DNA of 5,221 bases from NCBI GenBank assembly GCA_002255065.1, contig NJEF01000079.1, positions 1 through 5,221 of the forward strand, written 5' to 3'. Under the pieces are notes generated by a model, which did no database searches, had not been told where the DNA came from, and saw nothing but the letters and a program-made list of their open reading frames with translations. This DNA is from Desulfurococcales archaeon ex4484_204 (GTDB lineage Archaea; Thermoproteota; Thermoprotei_A; Sulfolobales; NBVN01). The position numbers and the translations under genes were made by a program. Shown in pieces: positions 5,048 through 5,221 of the stretch (position 1 is its first letter; each line of letters opens with the position of its first letter).

Positions 5048-5221
5048 TACGCGGCACCCCTAGCTAGCTCTTTAAGCGGGACCCTCTTCCTAACCCCTTT
5101 CTCGAGATCGATTACCGTGGCCCTCTCCATACACGCTATACAGGGGTCGTAGCTAACCAGTATCACAGGTACGTCAGCTATGGTGTAGCCTATGTATGAG
5201 AACGCGCTGTTGATTATGTTG
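5047..5221 (-). CDS. mbhL: [NiFe] hydrogenase large (catalytic) subunit, group 4 Mbh/HycE type, C-terminal fragment
   Basis: Only the last 57 residues lie in the window; the gene starts to the right of position 5221. The fragment contains SYDPCIACMER (fragment residues 23-33), the C-terminal DPCxxC signature in which two cysteines bind the Ni and bridge to Fe in [NiFe] hydrogenases. NuoD/49-kDa subunits of complex I lack these cysteines. After the ER comes a 24-residue tail beginning ATVIDLEKG and ending in KELARGAA. This resembles the E. coli HycE tail (TDR then MTVVDVRKK..., recalled from memory), which is removed by an endopeptidase after the Arg during maturation. By family, the protein reduces protons with electrons from ferredoxin, or oxidises H2, on the cytoplasmic side of the membrane. 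Its TAA overlaps the next gene's ATG (TAATG). The N-terminal CxxC pair is not visible, so a Mbx/Mbs-like sulfur-reducing variant is not fully excluded. Confidence 0.88.
   Translation of the reverse strand, partial: NIINSAFSYIGYTIADVPVILVSYDPCIACMERATVIDLEKGVRKRVPLKELARGAA

Noticed and set aside
1..5221. A plain Mrp Na+/H+ antiporter operon or a complex I (nuo/fpo) operon
   Set aside because: The DPCxxC large-subunit end and the NuoI-type ferredoxin rule out a plain Mrp operon. The many Mrp-type small subunits and the nickel-ligand cysteines argue against complex I.

Overview
The window is a run of nine gene junctions from one operon, all on the minus strand. It encodes a membrane-bound [NiFe] hydrogenase-type complex (group 4, Mbh/Mbx-like) coupled to an Mrp-type cation/proton antiporter module. 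The dense polycistronic packing, GTG and TTG starts, GGTGAT/GGTGGT Shine-Dalgarno sites, AGG/ATA/CTA-rich codon use and the Mbh-like subunit set point to an anaerobic, probably hyperthermophilic archaeon. A crenarchaeal (Thermoproteota) or related lineage fits best, but the sequence alone does not fix the genus.

Read in the direction of transcription (high to low coordinates), the order is as follows. First comes the last 57 residues of the [NiFe] large subunit, with its C-terminal DPCxxC nickel ligands and a cleavable-looking tail (5221-5047). Next are a 2x[4Fe-4S] NuoI/MbhN-type ferredoxin subunit (5047-4640), MrpF/MbhB (4650-4366), MrpG/MbhC (4363-3983) and MbhD (3990-3727). These are followed by a fused MbhE-MbhF protein (3725-2898), MrpC/MbhG (2908-2498), MrpE/MbhA (2492-1989) and the large MrpD/NuoN-like antiporter subunit MbhH (1978-335). 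The last is the start of an MbhI-like connecting subunit that runs off the left edge (333-1). Genes overlap or are separated by at most 10 nt. There is no gene-free stretch, no RNA gene, and no promoter or terminator that I can see. The operon begins to the right of the window and continues to the left.

By family knowledge, electrons from reduced ferredoxin pass through the Fe-S subunits to the [NiFe] site (proton reduction to H2, or the reverse). The energy released moves protons through MbhH/MbhI and Na+ through the Mrp-like small subunits. The layout differs from the Pyrococcus furiosus mbh operon. The hydrogenase module comes before the Mrp module, the large subunit is directly followed by the ferredoxin subunit (as in mbx), MbhE and MbhF are fused, and MrpE sits between MrpC and MrpD. 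The retained C-terminal DPCxxC argues for a real hydrogenase, but the N-terminal nickel-ligand pair lies outside the window.

The most unusual observations are a perfect 24-bp palindrome inside the MbhE-F gene, loss of the usual Thr-Glu/Gln motif in MbhD, and a nearly invariant GGTGRT-N4-start translation signal that revises several starts and encodes Gly-rich C-terminal tails. I found no system unrelated to this respiratory complex.
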